This document shows, piece after piece, positions 63,317 through 64,000 of a DNA stretch of 64,000 nt. The stretch comes from Lineus longissimus (lineage: Eukaryota > Nemertea > Pilidiophora > Heteronemertea > Lineidae), in contig NC_088326.1 in NCBI RefSeq assembly GCF_910592395.1, forward strand, positions 5,649,001 through 5,713,000, given 5' to 3'. How positions within the stretch are numbered: position 1 is the stretch's first letter; each line of letters begins with the position of its first letter. The position numbers and the translations under genes are program-made. The notes below the pieces were generated by a model. The model was given only the letters and a program-made list of their open reading frames with translations, was not told where the DNA came from and made no database searches.

Positions 63317-64000
63317 CTTGGCTGATATAGCCAAGCAGAATTAAAGTAAGGCTAGATTCTTTCCGGATATGGTATATTTATTCAACTAGCATATTCTTGA
63401 GCATGTTATATACACGTTTACATACGCAACCAAAAGAACCGAACAAAAAGAAAAAAAAGAAAAGAAAAGAAAAGGGCAATGACAGGTCACCTTACGATCC
63501 CTGTAATACAAAACACAGATTGTGAGTAAAACATTAAAATTAAGACCTTATGCAAACTCTACTACATAACTATCTCAAATCAATTACTTGGTGACTCAAC
63601 ACTGTCAAAGTTACACAGCACAAATAACCTTAGAACATACTGAACATTGATCTTAATTCATAATTAATGTCAATTCCACTTCCAATCAGTTATTGATCTA
63701 AACACAAGACAAGACTTAAACAATGCTTAAACATAGTTTCCTCATGGGCTCATGAATCAATGTTTCCAAATCACGAATCATTTAGTACCTTTAAATCATA
63801 ATAATTACATCATTATTACAATCATAACTTTCCTAGAAATTAATACTAACTATATATAAGATGATATGATTTGAACATAAATGTTGGATGATAATGGACA
63901 CTGTTAATTCTGCCCCGTCACACTGAGAAAGACCCAACTGGAACAGAGTCCCGTTCTGTGACAGAGCTATTGGCTGAGAACAACCCAACTGGAGCAGTTC
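63228..64000 (+). repeat. 51-bp minisatellite, array 3 (interrupted, runs off window)
   Basis: Two units at 63,228-63,316 and further units from about 63,925 to the window end match the 51-bp repeat. They are separated by about 600 bp of AT-rich unrelated sequence (63,320-63,925), which I read as an insertion of unknown type. Confidence 0.85.

Overview
The window is nuclear DNA from a multicellular animal, most probably a marine invertebrate. The evidence is genes split by GT/AG introns, a secreted PAN/apple-type protein, interstitial CCCTAA telomere-type repeats, several retrotransposon and DNA-transposon families, and a large integrated Maverick/Polinton. No species can be named. There are no bacterial operons and no CRISPR array.

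Layout. 1-12.5 kb is repeat-dense: LTR/tRNA-like remnants (1.6-2.1 kb), two foldback elements (2.5-3.0 and 3.2-4.2 kb), a broken Helitron Rep/helicase fragment (4.7-6.1 kb), an 81-bp minisatellite (6.0-8.3 kb) and a 5'-truncated CR1/L2-type retrotransposon (8.7-10.6 kb). 12.5-32.8 kb holds tandemly duplicated blocks carrying a small secreted two-PAN-domain gene. Exons 2-3 are in copy A, exons 1-3 in copy B (exon 3 damaged and split by a non-LTR retrotransposon), and only exon 1 in copy C. Each block ends in a 51-bp minisatellite. 32.8-38.4 kb has a foldback element and a broken multicopy gene with a FEN/XPG-like signature. 60.9-64 kb is a third copy of the 3' flank of the duplicated block.

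38.4-57.6 kb is a Maverick/Polinton of about 19.2 kb with inverted terminal repeats of about 270 bp. It carries protein-primed-type DNA polymerase B (broken), retroviral-type integrase with chromodomain (frameshifted), FtsK/HerA-type packaging ATPase (intact), double-jelly-roll major capsid protein (intact), a penton-like minor capsid protein and a probable second penton-like protein, an HNH nuclease, a zinc-ribbon protein, and several small membrane proteins that recur in Mavericks. No adenain-type protease was found. Capsid and packaging genes are open; polymerase, integrase and one membrane-protein gene are interrupted, so this copy looks like a recently decayed provirus.

The most unusual signals lie inside the Maverick. 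First, a family of 26-30 bp double-hairpin elements occurs at 15 loci, inside genes and between them, in both orientations and different reading frames, with compensatory stem changes. Second, ten of its gene starts are embedded in TAAATG, usually AATTAAATG, resembling a poxvirus late promoter. Third, the integrase and ATPase start codons lie back to back in CATTTAAATG. Outside the Maverick, a 561-bp foldback element at 59.5-60.1 kb can be compared with an empty site at 58.8 kb in the same window; its arms carry what looks like a captured first exon.
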